A program made the position numbers and the translations under genes. A stretch of 64,000 nucleotides of DNA from Cardiocondyla obscurior (Eukaryota; Arthropoda; Insecta; Hymenoptera; Formicidae): positions 3,377,001 through 3,441,000 of the forward strand of contig NC_091871.1 of NCBI RefSeq assembly GCF_019399895.1, read 5' to 3'. Position 1 is the stretch's first letter. Each line of letters starts with the position of its first letter. The notes under the pieces are model-generated. The model had not been told where the DNA came from. It ran no database searches and worked only from the letters and a program-made list of their open reading frames with translations. This document shows positions 1 through 12,703 of this stretch, in pieces.

Positions 1-799
1 ATAACGAAGCGAAGGCGGGGTGAGTCCTTCACATATTCTTTCTTTCGCTTTCTGTTTTTAATGTTTAAACGTGGTGGCGGCCGGTGCCTTCCTTTAAATA
101 TTTCAACTCTTTTTCGCGTAACTGCCGCGCGGCACGTCTTAATCTTTAAGCGGGCAGAATCGCATCTCGTTTTAATGGCCGTCATAATTTCCGTTAATAA
201 TAGATTGCGCCGGGAACGATCGTCGCTGGTTCGCTCGCTCGCGCGTACCGTCGCATCGCGTCGCGCGAGGATTAGCAAAAACCGTAAAAGAGTATCCATC
301 TGTGGCGGCGCCACGAAAGGCATTGCCGTAATTACAGCGTACCGCGTTAACGCTCGTCCTTAATCGGCCGATCGATTACGCCGATCGGCCAGAAATTCAC
401 ACGGTCGCGGAAAAAGGCGAAGTGTTCCTTCACTCGCGTACTTGAAAGGTTCTTCTAAATTTAACTTAATTGGGCGCTCCAGAATTACTTTTTTTTACAT
501 TTTTTTTATTTGGCATTTTTTTGTCTTTTTATTTTTTTCTTTTTTCTTCTCCCTCTTTTTCTTTTAATTCTTTTTTTTCTGTTAAAAAAATATTTTTTAA
601 TCAAATATACATAATGTAATTATATATACATAGATATTTAAAAAGTAAAATATATGTAAATCAAGTTTTTTTTTTTTTCGAAATAAAGTTTCTAGTGTTA
701 TAAAGTCGGTTTTGTTGTGCTTTTCACAACTTGTACGAAGCGAAGGAACAAACGGGAAGGCTTCGCCTTTCGAAGCGGTACGCGTGCGAAGGGATTACT
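1..799. other. Non-coding stretch
   Basis: GC-balanced sequence to about 480, then AT-rich T-tract DNA to 700. Apart from the hairpin at 366-390, I see no gene or RNA. Confidence 0.6.
366..390. other. 9-bp hairpin
   Basis: GGCCGATCG pairs perfectly with CGATCGGCC around the loop ATTACGC. Confidence 0.7.
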
Positions 800-1170
800 T
801 TCCCGAAACTTGGTGATTCTTGATTTTCAACAACTCCCATTCGTCACCCCTTCCATCGAAGCGTGAACGGCAACTCCGTCGGCATTTTCCGAAGGCCGGG
901 AGCGCAGCCGGCCGCGAAAAGCGCCGGTTTTGTCTTAACGACGCATCGGCACATGCACCCGCCGTCTATCTACGTCCGCGCGGCCACGACGATGCAACGT
1001 TCCCGAGGATCGCCGAGGACGAAGGGGGTAGGCAGGAGAGGGTGGCGGCGGAGAATAGCCGAGGAGGGTGGGTGTAGGTGAACGGGTGGCGCGCAGGGTT
1101 GGGTTTAGGGGGTGGTGTACGGAGGGATGAGATCACGCGCGGCGGCGGGAACGAAGGGGGGCCGCGCGAA

Positions 1171-1204
1171 GGGGGTGGGTAGGGTCGCGGGTGGAGGGAG
1201 GGGG
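1171..1204 (+). other. G-quadruplex motif, six G-runs
   Basis: G-runs at 1171-1175, 1177-1179, 1182-1184, 1189-1191, 1196-1198 and 1200-1204, separated by loops of 1-4 nt. It satisfies the usual four-run rule several times over. It sits 75 bp upstream of the YY1/Pho-like site at 1278. Confidence 0.8.
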
Positions 1205-1277
1205 AGGCGGTTGGTACCAAACAGCGCTCACTAGCTCACATACTATTGTGTATACTATTGTTCTGGTTGGCTAATAT

Positions 1278-1292
1278 CCAAGATGGCCGACC
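1278..1292 (+). promoter_or_regulatory. YY1/Pleiohomeotic-like site
   Basis: CCAAGATGGCCGACC contains AAGATGGC, the core bound by YY1 and its insect orthologue Pleiohomeotic. The identical 15-mer occurs inverted at 39990-40004. Confidence 0.45.
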
Positions 1293-1329
1293 GCTAGTTA
1301 TACTCGGGTGGCGGCACGGTGTGCGTGTC

Positions 1330-1369
1330 CTCGCTCGAGCGCGCGCGGCCGCGCGCGCGCTCGAGCGAG
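1330..1369. repeat. 40-bp near-perfect GC palindrome
   Basis: CTCGCTCGAG at the left and CTCGAGCGAG at the right flank alternating CG around a central GGCC. The arms pair over at least 17 bp each with a 2-nt offset. The alternating CG core also favours Z-DNA. Confidence 0.85.
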
Positions 1370-1545
1370 CGAGCGTGCGCGAGTGTGTATACGCGTGTGT
1401 ACAGTAAGGCCATACACACGTACGTATGCACGCTCGTGTGTACGGGGAATTCAGTGTACCGAGCAATGCACGGAGCGATGCATATATACGCGCGAGATAA
1501 TAGCCATTGGCGGAGCCTTAGTCTCCTCGAGGTATATTGATCTAC

Positions 1546-1628
1546 CGTCGTCGTCGTCGTTGTCGTTGTTACCGAAGAGCGAAGACTTCCTCCGGCCCGA
1601 AACGCCGTCCGTCCGTCCGTCCGTTCGT
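1546..1628. repeat. (GTC)n and (CCGT)n short tandem repeats
   Basis: GTC/GTT triplets at 1546-1570 and five CCGT units at 1605-1624. Confidence 0.85.
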
Positions 1629-1700
1629 TTGCCCGCCAGCGGCATGCTTCCGGTAGATGCGTGAATGCATGCGTGCCTTGCTACGACGTTCCACTTCGTA

Positions 1701-4199
1701 CGCGAACTACGTCCGGAACCCGTCGCTTTCGAGCCTTTTAAAACGAATTGTAGCTTCCCCTTACGACCACCGACCTCTCACTTACCCCCTCGCGCCCACC
1801 TCCACGTTTGCTTTTTCACGTGCAGAGTGGATTCTTTCGAGATAGTTTTGCCTGAAGTATTTTTATCCGGAGAAGTTGGAAAATAGTAGAGAGGAATATT
1901 CTCCGTACGTCTTTACTTAAAAGTATTTTATTTCCATCTTTTAGCGATTTAATCAGAAGTAATTTCTTTTTTTTTTTTTTTTTTTTTTTTTTCTTGACGT
2001 TGATGCCGGCGATCAATCTGTTATGAATTAATAACGCGAGATCGCGTGGCAGCGACGCACGTTCGCACCTACGGAATCCTTCGCGATCGTTCACAGTAGT
2101 GTAAAAGGCCAGGGATTATCGGTGCTTCCTCGCCTAATCTCGCATGTATCTTAAATCTCCCGTCCGGTGTTATCTGCCGCGCTGGCATCTAACTCACGGC
2201 ACGTAGCGCGCGAGTTACCAATGTTTCATTATCACTCTTAAATGTTAATTACCTTGCATAACGCAGATGGAGGAAAAATCAGATACACGCTTCCGCCCGA
2301 GCGGAATGCCCGCGCGCGAGGACGCGCGTTTATCTTGATTGGCGCTTTTTTTTATCGACGCTGCCCGATCAAATAATCTGGAGATCGCACCGTTTTATGG
2401 GTTCCGAGAAATTGTGTCTCGCCCAAGGCGGGAGCGTTTCATTAATATTTAGCATGCACGAGCGTGGGAAGATCGCGACTCGCCCGCGAGGAAACTTATA
2501 TTTAAATTCGACGTTTCCATTGTATTTTCAGAAGCGCGTTAAGCCCCCCTTTTTCCAATACGCGCGCCGCCATTTTTCACGCGTCTATGGAACCAGTGAG
2601 CTCGAAGATGTGCAATCAATTATGATATAGACGATACTAAATCTTTCCCATACACGTAAAATCACCGTCGGCGTAAAGTGCCTTTCTTCTCACAGCGGCT
2701 TCCGATTTCGTTGAATAGCAGGGCGCGACTGTATCTCGGTGATCTCGCCCGGTTTTTCTATTTTCAAGGAGTCACCGATGCTGAAATGACCACGCCGCGG
2801 GCACGCGCCGTAATTATCATTTGCTATAAAATTAATTTAAGGATAACTGAAACGAGAGTGCCAATGTCAATTTCCGTGACGAATCGAGTCGTTTGAAAAT
2901 CCCACGCGCAACGAATATAACCGAATCACGAGAATATCGCGCCGCTGAAAAGCGAGAACCCCTCGCGTGCGTACTACTCTCTCGCGTCGCGCCGAGGGGT
3001 GCGAATTTTCGCGCTTTAAAACAATACGATGATACGTCCTCCCTTCTCGCGCGCGCGCGATAAAGTCGTCGTCTCACCCTTCGAGATAATGGAGCGATTT
3101 ACGATTTTTTTTTCTGCCCGCACGACCGGCTGAGAAAAAAAAAATTGCACTGATTACTCACGTGGATTATCGCGAAATCAGTTGCATGCCTCAATTCAGC
3201 GGCAGTGCCGTCCTGACGGTGCCAATAAAGTCACTCGATCAAAGGTGCGCTCGGTATGTCATGTACATTTTTTTTTCTTTCTTTTTTCATACATTTCTCC
3301 CATCTTTAAAAATAAAATAAAATAAAATACGGTTCTATTTTTAACCACGAGTCTCTACGTAGAAATATGCTACGTCGCGTGCAACGTTTGCAGATACACA
3401 TGCAAACGAGTGTAACAGAAATTGATAGTTCCTTTCTGGAAAAGGTTCGATTTTTTTTAATTATCGCAGTCAAAGCTCATCGTGCGTCATAGTTATTTAC
3501 GAACATATGAAACGTACATGCGATTTTGGTGCTTGCAACGATAAACAACGGAAATGGAGTCGATCACGATTCTATGACCGTCGATAAAACAAGTAGTAAA
3601 CAAGTAGCATTTGCATGCCGTGCGCTGAAAATTCACCACGTTACCCCCAGTGAATTTCAACTGACCGTAATTTAAGAATAAAATTGTTTTCTTTTTTTTT
3701 TTTTTTTTAAAGCAGCACTTGTTAATTGACCGATCCCGTGCGATAAAAAATTATTTATTATCCGGTCGCGCTATCAATTACGCAACGTTCTATACGCGTC
3801 GAAAAGAAACGATCTGAAAATGTTGCTGAAATAGCTCGGCCGCAATGCAATCGCTCGCACTGCGAGTCGTAACTTAGGAATAAACTTGGAATTGCATTTT
3901 AACGAACGGAAATATAATAAACAATCCGTAACTTTTATTTTGTCTTCAATGTAACTTTCTTAATTCGCAATTTATGAAACAGAGACTGCGATACAATCCA
4001 TTAAAAAATATATGAGGCAGTTTATATATAAATCTCGAGAGCTGGAAAAAAATTGAGAAAAATCTTTTTTAAAAAAAAAAAATAATAATAATAAAAAAGA
4101 TTGCTACTCTATTCGATTGCATAGTCAATTTAATATGTGCCGGCGTCGGCAAATTTCGGATCAACGGCCTCTCGTCAATTTGTACGAGGTCGTCCTATC
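1701..4199. other. Non-coding mixed stretch
   Basis: Alternates CpG-rich patches with AT-rich DNA and A/T runs (1967, 3692-3708, 4071-4080). I see no gene here. Confidence 0.55.
1967..1992. repeat. T26 homopolymer run
   Basis: Poly-T run that makes a lysine-rich open frame on the minus strand; that frame was discarded. Confidence 0.95.
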
Positions 4200-4538
4200 G
4201 CTATGTCAATTCTTACAATACGCGTGTCTGTATACGCCACCGCGTATTCGTGATCCAGAATAGTCCGCGAAAGAAACGAGCCACTTATTTCGCATTGCAC
4301 GGCGGCCATGGTACTCGGCGCCCGCGTTAAGGGTTAAAGCCCACACGGCAAATTCCTGCCAGCTGCAGACGCGCGTTTTGCCCCGACTGTACATCCTATT
4401 CCCGCGCGTGAATATATTAGGGTGGTTCTGCTCCCCCTTGGAACTCGAACACATACAAATTAACGATATTACTCGCGCGCGTACGCCCGCGCGCTCCTAC
4501 TGTCCGTGTATATGTTAGAGACAGAGAGACGTAAAACG

Positions 4539-4559
4539 CGGCGGCGGCGGCGGCGGCGG
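4539..4559. repeat. (CGG)7 trinucleotide repeat
   Basis: Seven perfect CGG units followed by TGACGGCGGAGG, in a GC-rich patch next to GT-rich sequence. Confidence 0.9.
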
Positions 4560-4705
4560 TGACGGCGGAGGGTTGCGCGACGCGTCCAGGGGTGGAGAGG
4601 CTTGGAGAGGCTTTGCGTACGTGGGTGTGTGTGTGTATGTACGTGAGTGCGAGCAGGGGTGCGCAGGACGGGGGATGAAATATTATAATACGTCACTTGG
4701 CAACT

Positions 4706-4727
4706 GTGCTGCGCCATCGAGCGGTGT
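4706..4727 (-). promoter_or_regulatory. CTCF-like insulator motif
   Basis: GCTGCGCCATCGAGCGGTG. Its complement, CACCGCTCGATGGCGCAGC, resembles the insect CTCF core with GATGGCGC. Supported by motif similarity only. Confidence 0.3.
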
Positions 4728-7263
4728 ATACCAAGTTTCAAATACGCTAATTCGAAAGCCACCTCACCCTCCCCCGCCCGTCCGTCCTCGTTCGCCGTCG
4801 CCTGGGTAGCGGGAGAGTTACGCGACTTCTTTTCCCGACCCCCTTTCCCCTGCACTTTTCACCCGCCTGCGTCTCCGTATGCGACTACGCCGCCACTCGC
4901 GGCGAAGATTTCTTCGTGCGACGGGGAGAAAAATTACCGGGGATGTTTGCAGAGGGAAAAGCGGAAAACCCGGAGAGTGGAGAGGAATCGCTTTGCTGCA
5001 CGGAATTTTGTTAAATATATATTGCGTAAAACTAAGTGTTCGGTCGTCGAACTAAATCGATTCCCGGGCGCTGTGATGAGATCGGTAATGGGACAGTTCC
5101 TTCCCCTTATTGTATTCTCCCTTACGATCTTCCTTGTCCGTTAGCCTCCTCCACGTCGATGAGCAATTTCTTTCGCATCGCAGCTCAGATTAGGCTGAAT
5201 CACATGTCAAATAGCATTTTCCGTACGCTCGTCTCTTCGCGGGAATAATTTATCGAGCGTCGAGTCTGAGTTCTATTAGAGATGCGCGATCTTCTCTTTT
5301 CCTCCGTTCGTCTGAGAAAAGAGGATATAAAATACTGCCCTTTCCCTGGCCGTCGCGGAAACTTGTCCAAAGCGGGCTCAGTTAAAAGACGACCGCGACG
5401 ACAACAACGGCAAAGTTTAAAAAGTACGATGCAGAAGAGAGATAAACGTGCACGCGGCATCAAGCCGCAATCCCTGTGCCTACGCACTGAACATTTATTT
5501 TTACACTAAACTGTCAACAGGCCACGAAAAAAAGAAAGAAAGAATGGCGCGAAATGAAAGAGTTCTTTCGCAATTACGAATGCAATTTACGAATTCTTTG
5601 ACATACGCTTTCTTATGTAATACACGACCGTATAAATAATTGTACGCAAAATGTGACGAAACAAATAATAAAATTTACTCGGATTTATGATCCGCCTGTA
5701 TTTTTTATTCCGAGATTAAAATAATATTAATTAAAAAAATTTTATATTAAACAAAAAATACAGAATTCTTTCAACTTTCGCTTTTTATATTTTTTAATTA
5801 ACGGTACAATTAATAAACCAAAAAAGAAATATTACCTCGCTCGCCCTTTCTCTCTTTCTCTTTTTTTTTTTCTTTTTTTTTTCCCATTATGTAATTCAAA
5901 GTACGAACAACCCATCCCAGCATTAACGTTCCGCAAGTAAGACGCGTGTTGCGGAGATCCATTAGGGCCTCGCCGGCAAGCGATCGCTTTTGATGATCGC
6001 GAAAGGAACAATTTCCGCACGTAGACATCGAGAATTCTTCGATCGGCGCCGATACGCGATACAGCACTCCCCGAGGCGAACGGAAGGGCACGCGTCCGGA
6101 ATGCTTTTCGCGAAAGACGCCCGGTATACGGGCCCTGTCCACGAGGGTGTGGTTTGATTAATGACCTATTCGATCCCCCTGCCTTTCTACGCGGATGCTT
6201 CGCGCTGCCGTAGTATCGAATTCTACCTAAATACACCTGTACACGCGTACACGCGTGTGCGTAAGCGCGCTCGCTCGCTCGCTCACTCAGTTTATGTACA
6301 TACGTCGACGAGAAAGGGGTATGAGAAGAACGGGTAGGTAGGCAAAAGGGAGTTGCGAAAGGGAGATAGAAAGAGACAAACACGTTTATTAATACTATAG
6401 GATCGAAGGGAATCCTCCAAAAGCAAACATTATTACAAAGAAACTAATGCGAGGATATAATAATCGCGCACCTTACAAATGTAATGGAAACGCGGCGCCG
6501 ATACGGCATCTCTCGCTGTTGATAAAACCGGAGCTGTTAAAATAAGAGCAAATATAGTAATTTAAAAAATACAAGTCAATGCGCGGTTCATCAAATAAAA
6601 GCTTTCCCCGGCAAGCGAAGTGAAATTAATTAAGTGCGTTATAAAAGCTTCTCCGAGACTCGCTAACGTGAAATGTAATATCTCTTATTGTGCCGGCTAA
6701 TCATATTGGGGTTAAAACCGAGCCTCGCCACGACATTTCGTCTATCCGAATTTGCACGTGCCGGCTGAGAATTAAAAGGAATGTTGTTAAAAATATGATA
6801 TCAGCTCGTTTGATTTCGCGATTCAATTCTTGGAGCATCGCGGAATAATTATGTTCCGCGGTAATGCCATTAAGTATTCCCAGCGTTCCAGGAATAAAAG
6901 CGCGAGTCGAAAAGGGGTTCAAGAATCCCAGATACAGGATGCGCGGATTCAATGCGGGTATCCCGATGCAACCGAGGGGCCTTCGCGATCCCGCTCGAAA
7001 GCGATGCTAACGTAAGCGGCTGAGAACGCAGAGGGAATCACGAGGCTCGCGACGCCCGTGAGGGAGACTTCGCGGCATATATTCCGCGGCGCGATGCGGC
7101 AAAAGTGGTACTGGAAACAAGAGGGGGGAGAGGAAGGGCCGTGAAAAGAGGGACGTGTACGGCGCGCGACATTAATTTCCAGAGGCGGCGGCTAGCAAGT
7201 TTCACGGAGTTTCGAGCTCGCTCCCTCGCTCGCCCGCTCGCCGCAAAATACTTTGACAAATCC

Positions 7264-7299
7264 CCGCGATATCTCGCGGAAAAACTCCGCCGGCGGAGT
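7264..7299. other. Two adjacent palindromes
   Basis: CCGCGATATCTCGCGG (6-bp arms) and the perfect 16-bp palindrome ACTCCGCCGGCGGAGT, seven bases upstream of the (GC)12 tract. Confidence 0.75.
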
Positions 7300-7306
7300 C
7301 GAGAGA

Positions 7307-7330
7307 GCGCGCGCGCGCGCGCGCGCGCGC
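7307..7330. repeat. (GC)12 alternating tract
   Basis: Twenty-four nt of perfect alternating GC, a textbook Z-DNA-forming sequence. It follows two palindromes (7264-7279 and 7284-7299). Confidence 0.95.
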
Positions 7331-8110
7331 ACTCTAATCGAAAGGAAACACGGCGTCGCATATAAATAAGAATTTATAGACGATGAAAAATGCGAACGAA
7401 AGTTGGAGTTCCGCGCGAGTTTTCTTCCTCCGCTCTTCGTCCTCTCTCCCCTCGGCTCTCTCTTTCTCTCCTCTTCCCGCTCGCGCCGGGAGTCGAGAGG
7501 AGGGAGGGAATTTACGGGGCGAAGTAAAAGTTTCGCGCGAAAAGCGAAAACTCTCGCTAATGGCTGTTTTTCTTGGACGGAATACTTAAAAAAAGGGGAG
7601 GGCGGTGGCGGAGGGAACGGGTGGCGGCCGTAGGAAGCGCGAAACGACGGAAATAAAAACGAGAGAGTTACTCGCTTCTTCTCTCGGGCTTCTCCTTCTT
7701 CCTCGCGCCTTCGGTTTCTCTCGCTTCATCCTCCGTCCGTTCTTCCGCTCGCTTTCTTTCTCTTTCGCGTTATGTCTCCGCGACAGAAACAAAAAAGTGT
7801 AATTTGCCGCTATTAGGCGACACCCTTCCTCGCGCCCAGCCCTCCCCCTCGCCTTCTCTCACCCCCGTCGCGAGAAGAGGGTGACGAGCGCTGAACTCGC
7901 GATATTACGACCTCGGCGACGACCGTTCTCCCCTTCCCTCTTTCTTTCGGCGCGAAAGAACTTACAATCGAATTACATCCGCCGGATCTGGTCGTGGCGT
8001 TACATCGTCACGGGCGTAACGCCGCGACGACGGCGGAGGCGAAGTCCGCCACTTGCGTCACGTTGCATCAACTTGGCCAGTGTTACCGCGAGATTCAAGA
8101 ATATGCTTTG

Positions 8111-11100
8111 CCGCGCGGAGAAAAAAAAAAAAAAAAAAGAAAAACTTGCGCGATTTCTCTCGTCGTCTCGCAAAGAAGGTGAACAATGCATATAAAGCAA
8201 CGGCGTAAAAAGTCGCGGTAAAAATGTAAAAATAGCCGGGGAAATTATTTTTGTTTCAAGACACCGTGCCACTTGCACCTAGTTGCACGTCGCGGCGAGA
8301 GTCGCGAAGAATGCGGGAGAGCTTTCAAAAATCACTTCCGCCAACTGCCCGCGTCCCGAGCGTGTAATAATCAGCTAGAAAATTACGCACTAATCGCTTA
8401 GATCCGGTGGAAGAGATTACCCAGGCATACGATGCGTCCCGAGAAGCACGCGAAACGGCCGTCAAGTCGTTGGCTATGGTCGTAGGTCAATACCCATATC
8501 TGCCGCACGTTGTGCGTGAATGCGATACGCACACGCACACGCGGACGGGCGCATCGAGCGGCCTGACGCAACGAGGGGCCTCGGCTTTATTTATTAATCC
8601 GACCATATCCGACTGTTTTCTATTGAAAGAAATATCTAAAACTTTAATGGATTACTTCTATTTGTTATAACCACCACAGAAGGATATCCTTGAATTTTTT
8701 AGAATTTGAAAAAAGCACGAATTTCACTGCTTTTTATTTTTTTGGTTAAACCTTTGTCTCCCGTTTGTTCATTAAATAATTTACCCTTCAATTTTGGAAC
8801 AACGTTAAAACTAAAAAAACTAAAAAAAAAAGAAAGAAAATAAAATAAAAAGGGTCCAACAATTGATATCGGGAGAGGCGCTAGAAACGTTCGCGGCGTG
8901 CTCTAGAACGTGACCGTGAAAGAAAAGGAGCTCCGTCGTGGACATCAAACCTCTATGAAATTGCACGTCTGCGTGCTAAAAGTAGAAGAAAAAGTTCGAT
9001 CGGAGGAAAGGTTAAATGTAGGGGGGAAGGGAGGTAACGAAATAGGGAAGGGAAGAAACGGGCGGCTCGTTCTTCCACGAGCAGGCGGAAACGTGGGACA
9101 GGTAGCTGTTGAAGCAATGCAAAAATAGCGATCGAACATACCGCCGGTCGTGTTCCCTCCGTACGCGCTCGTATGCGTGCGTGCCTTGCGTGCGTGTGCG
9201 AGGCTCGCTTTCCACCCCGGTGAGGGATAACGCGATGCAATGGAAATCAAGCGCAACCCCTTGCCACGGATTGGTATATACGGAGCATCGGCTCCGATGG
9301 AAGCCATTATCTTGATATGTTGGCCGAGCATCGAGCCACTCTCTTCGTTCCAGGCCCCTCTTGCTTGCCCCCTTGCCGCCCTTTCTCCTCCATCCGTCCT
9401 ACCGATCGGTAACGTATAATTAAAGTTGCTCTCGCCAATGGCGAAGAGCGGGAGAAAGGAACGAAGGGAGACGAGGACTCGCCGACGTTGCTCTCCTCTG
9501 CGGTGGAAAAAAAATTTTTTTCCATAAGGTAAACGGAGCTGATAACTGGCCACCGACGAGGCCGAAATTCGAAACCGGAAGCAGACATCGGGGAGCGAAA
9601 CCTTGAGAAGAGAACGACGGCTAAGATTGACCGTATTCTCTTTCAATGAGCATTAAGTATTGCGGCGCGACGATAGTCCGAATAAAATATTAAAAGGATT
9701 AACGTTCTGAGAGAATTGACGGCGATAGCGATTTCTTATCGAAATTAAAAAATATATTTATATGATAAATAAAAATCTTTTTAAAATTAGACATTCCACG
9801 ATGCTCCAAATACCGAACTAATTTCTTACAAGACTACGAGACTTCAAAGTCTCACAAAGTTGCGAAGTTAGCAACTAATTATAAAGTAACTACAACTATA
9901 TACGCAGCTACTATCATTTAATTTAATATATTACATATAATTTAATTTATTTCAAAGTTAAAAAGTCCATCCGCGAAAACAAGCATACGTATATATGTAT
10001 ATGGAATACCTATACAATGAAATGTCACATTTTCTCGTCTCTTTAATTTTTCGATTATCTTAATTATTACTGCCCGTTTCGGTTTTATCTCAACGATTTC
10101 TAATCTAAAACTGATTTTTCGATCCTCCTGGCGACAATATATATATAAAAAAAATTACGTCATACGATAACGAAACATATTACTAAATACCTTCTTAACA
10201 TTTCAACGCGTGAAGCATAACGCTTGGCTTCTTATAAATAAAAAAATACGAACCGATGAAAATGATCGATCTCTTAATACGCGCAACACTTTCGCAAATA
10301 CCGGGCGCTTAAAATTTCCCGTCCGAGACGGCAGGGAGGTTGACGCGCCGCGTCGCTGGGAAATCTCTTCGAGCGGTAAACGAAGGATTTATGTGTCGAG
10401 CGGACTGAAAGTCAAGTCCAGAAGAGTGCACTTTAATGCACTCGTCGAACGTCCCGGCACGCCGCGGCTCTTCGAGGGCGCGAAATACTTCCGAAGTCAC
10501 GCGACTTTCCCGCTCGTCGAAGAAGAAGCGTATTATTTAAATTCAGACAACCCCGCGGAAGAGTCATCTCGCAAATAGAAGAACGGTGAGGCGTCACTTT
10601 TCCCGGATCAGAATCCAGGCGAGGTAACAGGAGCAAAGAGCCGATGCTACTACCGCGAAATTAGCTGTCAAATTTTTTTTATTTAATTTTAATAATATAT
10701 AATTTAATCGATCCGATTACGTGCGATGCTGCTGCGTTAAATCTAGACCTGCACAAACTCGGCGATAAGCGCATTCAGAGGGAAATCTGCGATATAAATC
10801 TGCAAGCGAAATAAAAATCTGGAGAGATCGCCAGTTTTATCCTTCTGAGAGTTTCTAGAGTTCTCTTCTTCTTTTTCTTTTTTTCTTTTTTTCCTAGTCG
10901 ACGTACTTATTGGGATTGCGGATGGTTACAGCACGGTTATGTTAAAGTATAGGTTCTCGTCGATATGGGGTTGGTGTTGCTATAGCCGCGTTATAGCACG
11001 ATACGTTCTGACGTCCTCATCAAATATTAACGGGCCCGTATATAAAGCGCGCTTCCCGCTTGCAGCGAAAGGTGTTTCGTAAGGAACGCCACTTCGCGTC

Positions 11101-12479
11101 CATATTTCCACTTGTTTCGATTTAAACTGGACAAGGCTCGTGACCGAGAAAATAGAAACGACCTCGCGTCACCAAAAAAAAAAAGAAAAAAAAACATCAG
11201 AGAGAACCTTCTGTCGCAAAAATCAATTTTACTCTTATTAACTCTTAACAAAAAAAAAAAAAAAAAAAAAAAAAAGAAGAGAAAGAAATTAATCATAGAA
11301 TGTTTATTTGCGAAACAACAAGCAGCATGAATTGATTAAAAAATATGAAACGACATGCAGGTAAATAAAAGTATAAGTGCTTAATAATAAGAGATAACAA
11401 AAGCGACCGCCGCTTCCACCGTAATCTAATATCTGGTCTAAAAACGGTAGTTGAAACATAATATTCAGTTATAAGCAAAGTTGAAAATTGAAGAGTCTTT
11501 TGATGAAATAAATATCAGAAGGGAAAAAATTTTTTTTCCCAGTTAGTTTTAAGTGCACTTTACCAAGTACTTTGAAAGTTGAGAGATATTCTGTATCAGA
11601 GCATACGGACATTAGGCACTATTTTCTACCTTTATCATCAAAGGCTGTTCTTATGGCCAGCGCTTGTCCATAAGTTTGCGAAAATAGCCGGTAACGCGGC
11701 AGAGAAATAATTCAAGTTGTAGACTCCAACTTCGAATTACGTTGCACGTATGTTGCACGACACGCCATATAGTTTTTTTTTTCATCCGGCTGCGACGTAA
11801 TCGTGAATCATGAATCGTGAATCAGTAGAGATCAAATGTATATATTATTATCGCCGGCAATCTCTCTAATTTTATTTACTTGTCCGAATTGAACGGCCCT
11901 CGACGCGTGCACGGTAAATACAGTCGGTTCGTTCGAAAAGACTTCTCAGCTGATCCCCCTCGAGCCGGAGCTCGGCCCGGCGACGGAGACCGTCCGAAAG
12001 ACAGTCAAGTGAGAGGAGATAATCGAAACTCAATTTCAAACATTTTACACGTGGCAGATTAAGTGGGTCTATTTGCGAACTCGTATCCTTCGCGCAGGCC
12101 GTCACCGTTTCGTGATCGAGATTGAAAGAGAGAGATTGAGATTCGAATCGAGAGCTTGCGCTCACGGCGAAAATCATTCAATTAATTTGGAACAGATTTT
12201 ATTTTAATAACATTCTTTACTCGGCGTAATTAAGAAATTTAAAAGCTATGGCAAACCCTGGGAATTTTTTTACTGTTTCCTTTCCAATTAAAAAAAAAAT
12301 GGTAATTAATTATTTGGAATAACGCATTGCTTAATTATTAAAAATTCGTGGCGTTCGAAAAACGGTAGCCGACGAACATCTTAATCGCGTCGGTTTGTTT
12401 GCGAAAGGAATTCGCACTTTCCAGAGAAATTCCTAAGTCGCCCTCGTTTTTTCTGCCGTGTGTAGCGCGACGTTAATAG
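8111..12479. other. Non-coding stretch
   Basis: Includes an A18 run (8121-8138), A-tract/T-tract near-palindromes (9505-9523, 11521-11540), AT-rich DNA at 9650-10200 and 10660-11870, and the A26 run. A 233-codon minus frame at 8945-9646 lacks any domain and overlaps other open frames. Confidence 0.5.
11250..11275. repeat. A26 homopolymer run
   Basis: Poly-A run in an AT-rich stretch with other A-rich runs at 11175-11194. Confidence 0.95.
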
Positions 12480-12680
12480 ACGCGCGGCCGTCGAACTCTC
12501 ATTCCGGCGGATCGTCTTTCAGCGACGCGATTTCCCAGGCAAATGCCAGAAACGGGGTCGAAAATATCGCCGCGTCATCGCGTATAGCCGTGCAATAATT
12601 CGCGCAGCGCGGCGTATGCATCCCGCGGTTATATTATCTCAAACGAGTCCGCGTACAGACGACGTGGAGGACGACGACGA

Positions 12681-12703
12681 GGGGGCGGGCGGGTCGAGGA
12701 GGG
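12681..12703 (+). other. G-quadruplex motif
   Basis: Runs GGGGG, GGG, GGG and GGG with loops C, C and TCGAGGA. Confidence 0.75.

Larger units (their letters stand above)
800..1700. other. GC-rich low-complexity stretch
   Basis: Purine-rich and CpG-rich sequence with the G-quadruplex motif, GC palindrome, short tandem repeats and GT/CA-rich segments (1370-1445). Open frames on both strands here come from low stop density. Confidence 0.6.
4200..8110. other. Non-coding stretch, GC-rich at 7020-8110
   Basis: Contains the (CGG)7 tract, the CTCF-like site, an AT-rich patch (5640-5880), a GCTC repeat near 6268-6290 and GC-rich palindromes with (GC)12. Frames of 60-180 codons occur on both strands without recognisable domains. 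Confidence 0.55.

Noticed and set aside
9505..9523. A8T7 near-palindrome as a hairpin or terminator
   Set aside because: Juxtaposed A and T runs are expected in this homopolymer-rich genome, and the similar case at 11521-11540 is also unremarkable.
8945..9646. 233-codon open frame, minus strand
   Set aside because: No recognisable domain, overlaps three other open frames on both strands, and has no start, splice or polyadenylation context.
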